From positions 14,251,228 to 14,315,227 of the forward strand of contig NC_084724.1 of assembly GCF_033807575.1 (NCBI RefSeq): 64,000 bases of DNA. The letters run 5' to 3'. Below, piece after piece: positions 31,057 to 42,163 of this stretch. Within the stretch, counting starts at the first letter, position 1; each line of letters opens with the position of its first letter. The stretch comes from Cydia pomonella. Lineage: Eukaryota > Arthropoda > Insecta > Lepidoptera > Tortricidae. The notes below the pieces were generated by a model. The model saw only the letters and a program-made list of their open reading frames with translations, did no database searches and was not told the origin of the DNA. Position numbers and translations under genes: made by a program.

Positions 31057-31914
31057 TTAATTTAACTGGTCCCACAAGTGTTCTATCGGATTTAAATCAG
31101 GGCTGTTGGCAGGCCATGGTAAGACATCAATGTGCGCTTCATCAAGTACAGCTTTAGTCGCTCGAGCTGTATGAGCACGGGCATTGTCCTGCATCAGGAT
31201 GAAGCCAGGACCCACTCGCTGTGAAAATGGGATCACGTGGGGTCTAATGACGCTTTCGATGTACCGGTGTGCAGTTACGGTACCTTCATTTAAAATGACC
31301 AGCTCTGTTTTCCCGTGTAGGCTTATGCCGGCCCAAACCATAACATTGGGCTCTCCGAAACGGTCAACTTCATGGATGCAAGCTTCAGAAAAGCGTTCGC
31401 CACGTCGTCTCCAAACTCTAACACGCCGATCGTCATTAAAAAACTTCACTTTGCACTCGTCTGTAAAAATAACCATGCCCCACTGGTTAAGGTTCCAGTT
31501 CAAATATCGGCGACAGAAATTTCTACGATTTGTACGTTGAACCCTGGACAGCGGAATTCGAACCACTCGTCGTCTGGATGTTTGGTGATCTTCATGCAGT
31601 CGGTTACGAATCGTTTGGTCACTGACACGAGTACCTGTCGTCAACCGTAGTCGATTTTGTAGTGTACGAGCCGTAACTGAGCGTTCTCGTCGGGCACTTA
31701 ATCGGATGTAATGGTCCTCTTGAGCAGTAGTAGCACAAACCCTACCTGACCCAGGTCTCCTTGCAACACTACCGGTCCGCTGAAAGCGATTCCAAGCATT
31801 TTGGATTGCTTGACGAGAAAATCCTAGCCGCAAAGCCACCGAACGCTGTGAATTACCTTCTGGAACCAGTGTAACAGCCCTATTCATGTCCATATGTCTT
31901 CGATGTCGCTCCAT
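31057..31914 (-). pseudogene. Tc1-like DD34E transposase, C-terminus frameshifted
   Basis: 285 codons with a paired helix-turn-helix N-terminus (RSVALRLGFSRQAIQNAWNR), the GRP-like linker (ARRPGSGR) and the DDE catalytic core: TDE (Asp 152), QDNARAH (Asp 243) and NPIEHLWD (Glu 278), with 34 residues between the last two, the Tc1 class. It binds the inverted ends and moves the element by cut and paste into TA. A frame slip right after HLWDQL removes about the last 55 residues, which continue in another frame with one more stop. The ATG at 31914 gives the usual N-terminus. The core is intact but the protein is probably dead or impaired. Confidence 0.9.
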
Positions 31915-32030
31915 TACTCATTAAAACGAATATTTAATGAATTTTCTTAAGAAAACCTTATTTTTTTGGACAAAAACGTACGCTAAAGAGCAATTATTGA
32001 ACAACGTAAAACAAAACAAAAGATTCCGTA

Positions 32031-32855
32031 GCCAAATGGCAAAAAACGGAACCCTTATAGATTCGTCATGTCCGTCTGTCTGTCCGATTCTGTCACAGCC
32101 ACTTTTTTCCGAAACTATAAAAGCTATACTGTTCAAACTTGGTAAGTAGATGTATTCTATGAACCGCATTATGATGTTTACACAAAAATAGAAAAAAAAC
32201 AATAAATTTTGGGGGTTCCCCATTCTTAGAACTGAAACTCAAAAAATCTTTTTTCATCAAACCCATACGTGTGGGGTATCTATGGATAGGTCTTTAAAAA
32301 TGATATTGAGGTTTCTAATATCATTTTTTTCTAAACTGAATAGTTTACGCATGAGACACTTCCAAAGTGGTAAAAAGTGTGTCCCCCCCCCCGTAACTTC
32401 TAAAATAACAGAATGAAAAATCTAAAAAAAATATATGATATACATTGCTATGCAAACTTCCACCGAAAATTGGTTCGAACGAGATCTAGTAAGTAGTTTT
32501 TTTTTAATACGTCATAAAAATTAAAAAAAAAAATTTTTTTCTTCAAACCCATACGTGTGGGGTGTCTAGGAATAGGTCTTCAAAAATGATATTTAGGTTT
32601 CTAATATCATTTTTTTCTAAACTGAATAGTTTGCGCGAGAGACACTTCCAAAGTGAAAAAAAGTGTGTGTCCCCCCCCTGTAACTTCTAAAATAACGGAA
32701 TGAAAAATCTAAAAAAAATATATGATATACATTACCATGCAAACTTCCAACGAAAATTGGTTTGAACCAGATCTAGTAAGTAGTTTTTTTTTAATACGTC
32801 ATAAATGGTACGGAACCCTTCATGGGCGAGTCCGACTCGCACTTGGCCGCTTTTT
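32031..32855 (-). repeat. Family B repeat, two units, inside the Tc1 5' region
   Basis: Plus strand starts ATTCCGTAGCCAAATGGC and ends CGAGTCCGACTCGCACTTGG, with C-runs near 32382 and 32672 and two 290-bp units. It lies between the transposase start and the right inverted end of the Tc1-like element. Confidence 0.85.
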
Positions 32856-33020
32856 TTTTTAATCAGCCAGTATATTTCAACAAAAAATAAAAAAAAAGTT
32901 TAGATACCAAAGAGTTCGTGACATACCTAAATTGAATCTTAATTTTTAAGTTACGCTGATTAAACTTAAATAAAGTAGCAGTCGTCAGGTGGCCCTTATT
33001 TTCTTTTGAGTAGTATATAT

Positions 33021-33234
33021 TTCTCATAAATATGTCTAACATTTACCTATACTGATTACGTGAATAAGATTTATGCTTTCGAGTTTTTATTTTATTTAGA
33101 CATGAAAAAATAGTGCAAAACAAAAAAATTACCGATACAAATTTTAAATACAGTTTCTAGGGTAGTTTTTGTGACGCCATCTCTCGGATAATGCCATAAA
33201 AACTGTGGCAACACTGAATACTTCCTGTATATAG

Positions 33235-33279
<45 letters not shown>

Positions 33280-33340
33280 GTTAATTGCTCATTTGGATAG
33301 ATAGAAAAATACTATAATAAAACTGTTTTTAGTCATTAAA
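33021..33340. repeat. Spacer with an (AT)n microsatellite
   Basis: A (AT)n run of about 44 bp lies at 33234-33277. The rest is anonymous AT-rich DNA. Confidence 0.7.
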
Positions 33341-33483
33341 GAAGTTTCTGACTGTGGGCGGTTGCAGAATGATATCAATGCAGTCGTGGCATGGAGTGAA
33401 GAGTTATTTTAATACTCTTAAATGTAAAGTGATCACTTTCTCTAGGGCAAAACACCCTATCATTGAACCGTATCACATGAACA
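33341..33483 (+). pseudogene. Older LINE RT fragment, left part
   Basis: Frames here read LQNDINAVVAWSEE and, after a slip, NTLKCKVITFSRAK, the thumb region of a LINE RT (..W....N.KC.V..F.R). The reading continues after the Jockey-like insertion at 39408. The TCACATGAACA at 33473-33483 is the target site. Confidence 0.7.
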
Positions 33484-33824
33484 CAGTTCGGAGTTAATCT
33501 CCGTTGAGATAAGACGCGTCCACTCAGTGCGCAGCGCGAAACCAGCGTATCTGACCCCTGCCTTACGGCGTTTAACCAAGTGCTCAGTGTCTACATCGCT
33601 GGTCGTTTTCGAACATCAGCCATTGAAATAAGACCCATTGCTTACGGCCTAAACGCGGGCGGCCGGTGTCTCGCATAATTGGTTTCGCGGCTACTACCGC
33701 CGCCTTTTAAATACGATTGTGCCACGGTCATTTGTAAAGTGAGATATGAAGCGAACTTTTTATCGTAAATAACTAGCTGTGAGGATCCCGGGGGCTCTCG
33801 TAACCCCCGGGAACGCTACAATCA

Positions 33825-35696
33825 GTGAATTACATTAGTAAAAACGTTAAAATGTCAACAAAGATCAAAAGTGTACGTTCGGACAATAATAGTGATATGG
33901 ACATGGACCCAATTAGTTCGGAATCATGCAACAAAACAGATACGGACGAAGTGAAACTAGTGAAAGTAGAATTGTCTGAATTTAATAAAAATATAGTGCA
34001 GTGCTGGGAATGTGAAAGTAGCTTCCAGATGGACACTCCCTTATGGGGTATAAATCAAATGAACACTAGGAAGATCCAGTGCAAGGTGTGTACCAAATTC
34101 TTCCTCATCAAGGCCTCACTCAAAGCAGAGCCAAAATATGACAACGGCACACTGAAAATCGAATCTGCAGTGACTATTTATACGGCAGGGCTAAATGCCT
34201 GCGTAAAGAGCATCCGCCCATGTGTCAGCTGTAAAGCCATGAAGGAATTGACCACCATACCCATCGATAATTTCACATGCGAGGAGTGGTTTATCTGTAA
34301 GTGCGGGAAAAACCAGTGCGCACTCATTGAATTCGTTCCCGAAGGCGCGAAATCACCTTCGGCTATCAAGAAAGCAAAAAGAAAGAAGGGTCGCGGAAGC
34401 AGAGCGATGAAGAATATCGAAGCCTCTAAAACGCTCCAAGCGCCAAGCGTTTATGCGACTATTGGCCAGCAAGCGCTGGTACCGACGCCACAAGCAAGGC
34501 CACAGATATACGGTGGCGCGCGCGCGCCTCCAACCGTCCAACAACAAGCCCCGCTCACCGGCGCAGTACGCGAGCGGGATAGGGGGTACGTGTACGCAGC
34601 CGCGCTAAGCAACAGCGAAAACGCCCAAATAAGTACCAGAAGCGCAGGCGCAGTACAGAATATTCCAGATGAGTGGATAACCCCAAGGCCTACTCGATCT
34701 GCGCCTACTGCAGCTGGGTCCATAGTTCAACAAACGGTGAGCGACAGCTATCACAACGCACAAGTCAACCAGAGCAGTGTGTCACAATTTAGAATACCAG
34801 TGACGAATCAATACGAGGTACTACCAACGGAAAACAGACGAGCCAAAAGAAAACGCACGAGCGTCAACAATTGTACGACACCGACACAGAGGAATACCCA
34901 CATCCCTAATATAATAATCAGGGATGGAAATGCAACCTTAAATAAAGACACACTGAAGAAAATCCGAGACACAGTAGCAAAAAACAGCTCAACACTCAAC
35001 GTTACAGGTAGTCAAATAAAAATTAACCCGGATAGCGCAACGGCCCGTGAGAATATACTCACTACGCTCAACGCCTGCGGGATAACCAGGGTAATAGCAC
35101 CGAAACCGAAAGCCGACAGGCAGCCGGCGACCAGGATCGTGCTTAAAAATGAAACCTATGGGGAAGACGCCGACACCATTTCTAACGAAATAGTAGACTG
35201 CATCGGCATCAAACCAACAGCAATCAAACCACTCGGGAGAACAGGGAAAACACATCTACTCATCTTCGATGGCAAATATAAATCAAGTGACATCCTAGAG
35301 AGCTTCAAAACCTCCGATAGGAAATTCTTCTGTGCTCCATCCATCAAGGTCGAGCCATTCAGAGAAAACCCGAGGCACATTGTACAGTGCAAAAAATGTT
35401 ATGCTTTCGACCACTCCAAGCAATCGTGTTACGGAAAACAAGAAGAACCGCAGATAATCATCACAACGCCCGAGGGTACGACCACGAAAGTCTGCAAAAA
35501 TTGCAAAGCAGAAGATCACGGCGCTAACAACGTCAAATGCCCAGTGTTCAAAAACATGATTGAGAGGCAAATGGAACAAGCAAAGGCTAAGCAAACAAAG
35601 AGGGAGGAGAGAATCAAACGCTCAGTAGTAAGACAGGGTGTCAGATACGCAGACATCACAAACATGAGGTTATTCCCCACTCTGCAACAAAAATAA
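33825..35696 (+). CDS. Jockey-like LINE ORF1 (gag-like RNA-binding protein), 623 aa
   Basis: The N-terminal half has two Cys pairs (VQCWECESS, IQCKVCTKF) and later CVSCKAMK, then a basic, low-complexity segment. Near residues 520-570 are the zinc knuckles of Jockey ORF1 (CKKCYAFDHSKQSC, then CKNCKAEDHGANNVKC), preceded by the RRM-like region. Such proteins bind element RNA and form the RNP needed for retrotransposition. The ATG at 33825 opens the frame, but the one at 33852 (MSTKIKS) is the more usual distance and equally possible. The frame is intact. Confidence 0.85.
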   Translation: MNYISKNVKMSTKIKSVRSDNNSDMDMDPISSESCNKTDTDEVKLVKVELSEFNKNIVQCWECESSFQMDTPLWGINQMNTRKIQCKVCTKFFLIKASLKAEPKYDNGTLKIESAVTIYTAGLNACVKSIRPCVSCKAMKELTTIPIDNFTCEEWFICKCGKNQCALIEFVPEGAKSPSAIKKAKRKKGRGSRAMKNIEASKTLQAPSVYATIGQQALVPTPQARPQIYGGARAPPTVQQQAPLTGAVRERDRGYVYAAALSNSENAQISTRSAGAVQNIPDEWITPRPTRSAPTAAGSIVQQTVSDSYHNAQVNQSSVSQFRIPVTNQYEVLPTENRRAKRKRTSVNNCTTPTQRNTHIPNIIIRDGNATLNKDTLKKIRDTVAKNSSTLNVTGSQIKINPDSATARENILTTLNACGITRVIAPKPKADRQPATRIVLKNETYGEDADTISNEIVDCIGIKPTAIKPLGRTGKTHLLIFDGKYKSSDILESFKTSDRKFFCAPSIKVEPFRENPRHIVQCKKCYAFDHSKQSCYGKQEEPQIIITTPEGTTTKVCKNCKAEDHGANNVKCPVFKNMIERQMEQAKAKQTKREERIKRSVVRQGVRYADITNMRLFPTLQQK

Positions 35697-35841
35697 CCAC
35701 TACAACAACAACCATCTACAGAACAAGCACCGCTAACGATAGGCGGTCTCACACTCGAAGGTCTCTATCAGATGCAGATACAGATGCAACCGACACTGAT
35801 GAGGCTGATCGACACAATAAATAAGACACATCTGCATCTTA

Positions 35842-38800
35842 ATGGTTAATAACGAGAAGAAGAAAATACAGAATTTAAAAATCTTACACCTAAACTCCCA
35901 AGGAATAAGGAACAAATTCTCAGAAATAAAAGCACTAGTCGAGAAATACAGGCCGGCTATAGTCATACTAAACGAGTGCAAGATCGACTTCGATAAACAC
36001 AAATACGACATAAAAGGGTACGATAAACTAACCCACACACTAAAACGACATTTAGCCACGGCCATGTACATACAGAGGGGACTAAGATGGGCCGAAGCAG
36101 AAGTCACCCCAGGCTGGACTGACGAAAACAAGAAGATCGAAGGTGTGGGCATCAAACTGTTCACCAACCACGCCACCGGACAATATATCAATATAAAAGG
36201 AATCTATATTCAGATTCCAAACCAACACCACGCCAGAGAAGAACTAGAGGAGACCTTAGCCGACGAACCATCAATCATAATCGGCGACATGAACCTACGC
36301 ATGCACACCCTAGGCCACAGGCGAAACGTTGGCCTCGGTAACATTATTAAGAAAGCAATCAATGATGGAATCTGCACCCTGAAACACGCAAACGCACCAT
36401 CCAGACCTACCAGCCAAGGCAACACTATCCTGGACCTGGCTATCATAACACACCAACAACTCGAAGCTCAGGCCAAGCAGGTAGAGAGTGTTGGCTCGGA
36501 CCACCTCCCTTGGCTACTAACTGTGAGGATCGAACACAATATAGAAGAGCACCTATATCGTAACACAAAGAAAATCTACGAGGACGAAGAACTGAGAGAC
36601 GCATACCAAAAGACAATGCGAGAAAAACTTCGCGACCTTAACGAAGACATCACCACCGAAACGGAATGCGAGATGTATGTTGAGACAGTGGAAAAAGCAA
36701 TAGTCGCAGCGCTTGACACTCACGCACCACTCAAAAGAGCAACGAGACAGGAACTTTTACCGAAGGAAATAAATGATAAAATAGATCTTCGAAATAAACT
36801 GAAACAAATCAAATTTCAAGCCAGACACTGCACCCTCGAACTCCAACTCGAAACACGCACTCTCTACAACCGTGCCAAGAAAGAAGTCGAAAAAGCTCTA
36901 AAGGAATACACCGAAAAGGGCTGGCTTGACAAACTCCAAGATCCGCAAGACAATAGATCACAAATGTGGCGTATTCAACGGAACATGAAAAAGCCAATCG
37001 CCAAACTACCAAACATCACGGGCTGCAGTACGGAGTCAGAAACCCTTCAGCCGCGTACGCAACCAGAGCTTCGTAACCAGATGCGATCGAAAACTATTTC
37101 TGCCTTGTACGAAACCGGTTGCGATCAAAAACTAATTTCGTCTTACCCGTAACCAGTTACGATCGAACACTTCTCGTTCTTATACGAAACCAATGTCTGG
37201 GTCATCTAGCTATAGGTTTTTTGTTTCAAATATTTTGTCATGATACTCATGATAATTTCTTATCCTGAATGTCTGTGCTTCATGTCTCTTAAGCCAGTGT
37301 CTTTTAAGGAACAAGGTTACATTGTATTTGCCAACAAAGTATTTGAATATAATCAACTGGTACAATTTTTGTGTTCTGATTTTTGACTAGATATATAACG
37401 TGTACAGTACTTATACTGTATAACAATGTGTATAAATATAATCTTAGCTGACTTTATCAACGTTCGAAAGGTTTCGTACAACAAAGAAAAGTGTTCGATC
37501 GTAACTGATAACTAGTAAGACGGAATTAGTTTTTGATCGCAACCGGTTTCGTACAAGGCAGAAATAGTTTTCGATCGCATCTGGTTACGAAGCTCTGGTT
37601 GCGTACCCCTAGGTCAGAAACTATCGGCTCACTAACCGACATAGCCATAGTAAAAGAGGCCCAGATAGCAAAAGAAGATGAGGGTACCGAAAAGACGACT
37701 CCATTTCATCCGCTCGATCCAACGTCTAAGAGCGAAGTCCAACGCGCACTGAGCAAATTTAAAAACAAGAAGGCCCCAGGTCCAGACGGTATCAGGGCAG
37801 ACGCTCTTAAACTTGGGGGAGAAGTCTTCACTGAGGCATTCGTGCCTCTTGCTAACTTTGTACTGTCCACAGGGTACTTCCCTAACCGTTGGAAAACCGG
37901 CGTATGCATATTTTTGCACAAGGCTGGAAAAGATCACCGTCAGGCATCATCATACCGTCCTATCATACTGCTCAACATCATGGGCAAGCTATGTGAGCGA
38001 CTGATTCTGACAAGACTCACTGCTACGGTGGACCGGCTGCAACCACCATTCCAGCACGGCTTCACGAGGGCAAGGGGAACAGCGACCCAGATCCTACGTA
38101 CCGGTAAAATAATTACTGACGCACTAGCCGTGGGAGATAGCGTCTCTATGATATCTACGGGCCTCTCGAAGGCTTTTGACTCCATCAACCACAAAGGCCT
38201 GATCAACAAACTTCAGAAAAAAGATGTCCCCAACAACATCATAAAAATAATTGAAAACTACCTCGAAGGCAGGAACCTGAAAGGTAGATTCAGAACTACC
38301 GAAACCGACGTCAAACCGATACCTCACGGCGTGCCACAAGGTTCTATCCTGGGGCCGGTAATCTTCAATCTGTACGTCCATGACATATGGGACATACATG
38401 ACCATATCAGAGGACTCAAACTCTCACAGTACGCGGATGACCTCTGCATACTTAACAGAGCCACAAACCCAGACCATGCGACCATGCGCGCTGAATGGGC
38501 AGCTGAAGCCATCATTGACTACTATACGAGATGGGGACTCAAGTGCAATATAGATAAAACCGACTGCATTATGTTTACGAAAAAGAAAAAATACCGCCCA
38601 ACGGTGAAATTGAAACAACAAACGCTGCATTACCAAAAACATATCAGATATCTCGGCGTCATTTTCGACAAACACATGAAGATGAACGAACACACCGCGA
38701 AGGTCGTAAAAAAACTAAAACAAGTCAGAGGAGCCCTCGGCCCTATAATAGGATACCACGTGAAGACAGAACTGGAAACGAAACTGGCCATCATACAGAC

Positions 38801-39197
38801 TTGCATCCTACCGCTGTTGGACTACGGAGTGGTGCAACTACTCTCGAGGTATCGCGCAACGAACCTATCTAAAATCGAACGTCAATACAGAATGGCACTA
38901 AAAAATGCCGCACAATTACCAAGACGAACACCCACAGAAGCGATTTGGGAGATGGCTGACATCGAAGCTTGGCACCTGCGTGCTGAGGACCTCAACATCA
39001 AGATGCTGGAAAATATCGCAAGATTGCAAATAAAAGATCTTGAAACCCCTGGGGACGCCTACATGGCGCATGGCGAATTCAACCCCCTCAGGGTTAACTA
39101 CAGAATAGGCGAAATAACCTATGACCCTAATAAAAAAGTACATAGGCGGTGGCCTACCGATAAAACGAAAGCCCCGCGTCCCCTTAGAATAAATTAG
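35842..39197 (+). pseudogene. Jockey-like LINE ORF2 (endonuclease/RT), interrupted and with catalytic Asp lost
   Basis: 35842-37043 encodes the APE-like endonuclease (LHLNSQGI, IIIGDMNLR, VGSDHLPW) and the start of the RT region. 37044-37612 is a foreign insertion. From 37622 the frame continues in the same register: KNKKAPGPDGI, SYRPIILLN, GVPQGSILGP, YADDL near 38427. Motif A reads ISTGLSKAFDS; the codon at 38160-38162 is GGC (Gly) where LINE RTs have the Asp of DLSKAFD, a one-base change that removes a metal-binding residue. The enzyme would copy the element RNA at nicked DNA; this copy cannot. Confidence 0.85.
37044..37612. mobile_element. Inverted-repeat element (MITE) with 9-bp target duplication
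   Basis: GTCAGAAAC at 37035-37043 and 37613-37621 flanks it, and removing it with one duplicate leaves the LINE frame open. The arms 37055-37191 and 37470-37606 (about 137 bp, with GTACGCAACCAGAG at the outer ends) are inverted copies with few mismatches; the centre (37192-37469) is AT-rich. The outermost 11 and 6 bp do not match each other. 9-bp duplications with long arms suggest a Mutator-like origin. No transposase. Confidence 0.82.
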
Positions 39198-39407
39198 TTT
39201 GTAAGCACACAAAAGCAAAACACGTAATCTGTTTGTATTAAACTTATTGCGAATAAATAGAACACAGCAAACACAGATCCATTAGGACATAAGTTAGCTG
39301 ACTCACCCCTACACGGCTCACCGGCCATAGGGACTTTTATGTAGTACACAAAGTAGGCAAATAAATGATATTCTGATTCTGATTCTGATTCTGATTCTGA
39401 TTCTGAT

Positions 39408-40129
39408 TCACATGAACAGTACTGAGCTATGTAGAAAGGGTTTCTAACATACGGGATCTTGGGCTCATTATGGATACCCAACTTGACTTTCGTGAGCACA
39501 TGACTGTGACTTGTAAAACTGCGTGTAAAACATTAGGATTTGTTATTAGAATAGCTGCCCAATTTGCAAGTCTCAGGCCAGCGTTGGCGCTCTATTTTGC
39601 CTATTTCGGAGTCGGTTGGAGTATGGTGCTATTGTGTGGGATCCGCCAGTATGAGGCCAAGTATACGCTCAAACTTGAAAGAGTGCAGCGCAAATTTGCC
39701 AGGTTTGCCTAGAAAAAGATATATTGTTATTATCCCTTTCTGTACCCTTCCCAATTTGTCTTGGGAATGATTGGTCTTGACTCTCTGGAACTCAGGCGCA
39801 AAAAGCTCCTCATAGCGCACTTTCATTCTTTGCTCTCGGGTAGGGTCGACAATCCTAGTGTCCTAGGTCGTGTGGGGCTAGCTGTTCCTTTGCTCAGCTT
39901 CTGTCTAATGGGAGGGGATTTGGGTTCCGGTGGTGCACGTCCCGCACGAAGGCGTAGGCACCTACTGGCAAGTCCTGTGACGCGTACTGTACGTGCTGCG
40001 AGTGCGCCCTCCACCCGGGCCATCGCACTAATAAATAATCTGCTGATGCAGGTCCCGGATGCCGACATCTTTGCTAACCAGTTAGGCAATTTCCTTAAAG
40101 CTGTCATGCCTGTTCTTGATTCTGTGTAA
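39408..40129 (+). pseudogene. Older LINE RT fragment, right part
   Basis: Continues from 33483: IRDLGLIMDTQLDFREHM and CKTACKTLGFVIRIAAQF (RT C-terminal region), then after slips LERVQRKFARFA and LELRRKKLLIAHFHSLLSG, ending DSV at about 40129. Several frameshifts make it a pseudogene. It is the same kind of RT end as at 50228-50480. Confidence 0.75.
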
Positions 40130-40346
40130 ATGTACTGTGTTTATTTACTTATTTAATAATTTTTCTGATGAATTATTGAAAAAGACATTCATTTTAATAT
40201 GTTTAATACTCGTAATTTGTATATGTGATTTATTTAATTAACAATATTAATAATTTTGTTGACATTTTTCTCTCTTCAATTCTACGAGTATATTAAATTT
40301 GTCTGTGTTATGCATGTTATGTACAACTGTTTAGTTTTAAGTTTTT
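40130..40346. other. AT-rich, no feature
   Basis: Nothing recognised between the LINE end and the next A copy. Confidence 0.4.
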
Positions 40347-40399
40347 AGGTTCCGTAGCCAAATGGCAAAAAACGGAACCCTTATAGTTTCGCCATGTCC

Positions 40400-40438
<39 letters not shown>

Positions 40439-41056
40439 CGAGGCTTTGCTCCGTGGTCGTTAGTGCTAGAAAGCTGAAAATTTGCATGGATATATAAATC
40501 AATAAAGCCGACAAAGTCGTACAATAAAATCTACAATTTTAATTTTTTTTAGGGTACCTCCCCTACACGTAAAGTGGGGGTGAATTTTTTTTTTGCTTCA
40601 ACCCTAGAGTGGGGGGTATCGTTGGAAAGGTCTTTCAAAACTAATAAGGGTTTTCAAGAAACATTTTTTGATAAAGTGAATATATTCGGAGATAATCGCC
40701 CCGAAAGAAAAAAAAAATCCCCCCCCCCCTCTAACTTTTGAACCATAGGTCCAAAAAATATGAAAAAAATCGTGGAAATGGAGCTTAAGAAAGACATTAA
40801 ATGAAAACTATAGCGGACATGATCAGTTAGCTGTTTTTGAGTTATCGTACAAAGATTCCTCTTCATAGTAAAAAGACTTACTTTAATTAGGTACTGATTA
40901 TGCAAATTTGCCTATTTGTTTAACTCGCGTGAAAGGTACCGTTTCATCCCTTGGTTAACAATTTACTATACTTTAAGCTCCAGTATAGCTTATAGTGACG
41001 GAAGAGTAACTACGGAACCCTACACTGAGCGTGGCCCGACATGCTCTTGGCCGGTT
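40347..41056 (-). repeat. Family A repeat, nearly complete
   Basis: Plus strand starts AGGTTCCGTAGCCAAATGGC, has (TGTC)n around 40405-40438, a C-run near 40720, and ends GCTCTTGGCCGG. Confidence 0.88.
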
Positions 41057-41134
41057 TTTATTATTGTATACCATGTAAGCGTGTTGGTGACATACTGTAA
41101 GCTTATATGTGGGAAATAAATGAAATGAAATGTC

Positions 41135-41400
41135 TATGAGGAGGAGCTCTTTAGTACCACTTTGAGCGGAGGCCAAAATGTTGTTGGCGACAACGTGCGC
41201 GTTTATTTTTGATCTCAAAATGGATGTAAGGAGCTTGTAGAGTGTAGGCAAGCACGTTATGGGTCTGTAGTTCTTTGCTTCCGTGGTACTACCGGACTTA
41301 GAGCAGGAAGGTGACACCAGTTGTTAAGGAAGGTGGGAGAGAACTAAGCTCAAGGGCTTGTTGAAATTGTGCTGCCAAGCGTGAGTGCGAACATCGGAAC
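41135..41400 (-). pseudogene. LINE ORF2 RT fragment
   Basis: KNYRPITCLPTLYKLLTSIL is the RT motif preceding domain A; the region just before it reads QFQQALELSSLP in a neighbouring frame. The catalytic domains are missing. Confidence 0.7.
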
Positions 41401-41429
41401 CATTACCAGCTCTCCCAGGGCGATCGTTT

Positions 41430-41746
41430 CTAGGTAATTAAGTTGAACCCAGGCAAAGAAAAGGATGTGGACGGTAAACACGGTTTAAGCCAATATTCCG
41501 ACACAAGAACAGCATGAATATCTTTTAAGTCAAAAGTAGCAAGTAGATCATTGTAATGTGACGGAATACTTTGGGCATTAATGTGTACTAAGTTTAAGTT
41601 CTTGCTGACATCACGAAGTTCAACATCTAAGAAGTCATGGAGTGAAGGTGGTAAACTACAAAAACTGTCATCTGATGTAGAAATGAAAGACATAGATAAG
41701 AAATTATCATCGCTATCAGATTCACTGCTGTGGCTATACAATGGCA

Positions 41747-41747
<1 letters not shown>
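41430..41747 (-). pseudogene. LINE ORF2 N-terminus (endonuclease start)
   Basis: After an acidic Ser-rich leader the frame has LNLVHINAQSIPSHYNDLL and HAVLVSEYWLKPCLPSTSF, the first two endonuclease motifs of APE-type LINEs. The frame is closed at 41430 and the remaining endonuclease (GD.N, SDH motifs) is deleted. Confidence 0.75.
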
Positions 41748-41777
<30 letters not shown>

Positions 41778-42163
41778 ATATTAAAAATGTACAATATAAA
41801 TACAATTACAAGTATTAAATTAAAGAGTACTTAAAGTACTTAGTCTTAACGCTACCCGCCAGCTTTTAGAAAAAAAAATACAGTTAAGTTACAGGAACAA
41901 AAACAACAAATAATTTAAAATTACATCGAAATAGCAAAGCAAAAACAAAACGTACAAATTTAGCTGTAGCAACACTAACTATTTTACTGTCAAGTGTCAG
42001 TGGAATACATTAACGTGAAGAGAAACGTCAGAAGATACAGTTAACAAATTATAAAAATCAAAAGAAGGTGGAACTAAAAAGCTGCTACACGACCAAGGAT
42101 AAAAGAACACAGAGATATAATATGACTAAACGAAAAAGGCCTTGGAATACAAAGTTTGTCACA

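Larger units (their letters stand above)
23184..33020 (-). mobile_element. Tc1-like transposon expanded by nested insertions
   Basis: The left end (23184-23214) and right end (32990-33020) are inverted repeats: TA-rich, then CT[C/A]CTCAAAAG, with 20 or more identical bases including CTCAAAAGAAAATAAGGGCC. Both lie next to TA. The transposase (31057-31914, minus) lies between them in the right orientation. The interval is 9.8 kb rather than the usual 1.3-1.7 kb because families A and B, a LINE and probably the recombinase block have inserted. Removing the recognised insertions leaves about 78 bp at the left, and the transposase with flanks at the right. Confidence 0.75.
33484..39407 (+). mobile_element. 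Full-length Jockey-like LINE with 11-bp target duplication
   Basis: TCACATGAACA at 33473-33483 and 39408-39418 flanks the element. Its 5' end CAGTTCGGAGTT resembles the start of Jockey-clade LINEs, which carry an internal promoter there. Order: 5' UTR of 340 bp, ORF1 (33825-35696), ORF2 (35842-39197, split by an inserted hairpin element), a short 3' UTR, and a tail of ATTCTG hexamers (39368-39407). Its GC content and codon use are clearly higher in C than the surrounding repeats. Confidence 0.88.
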
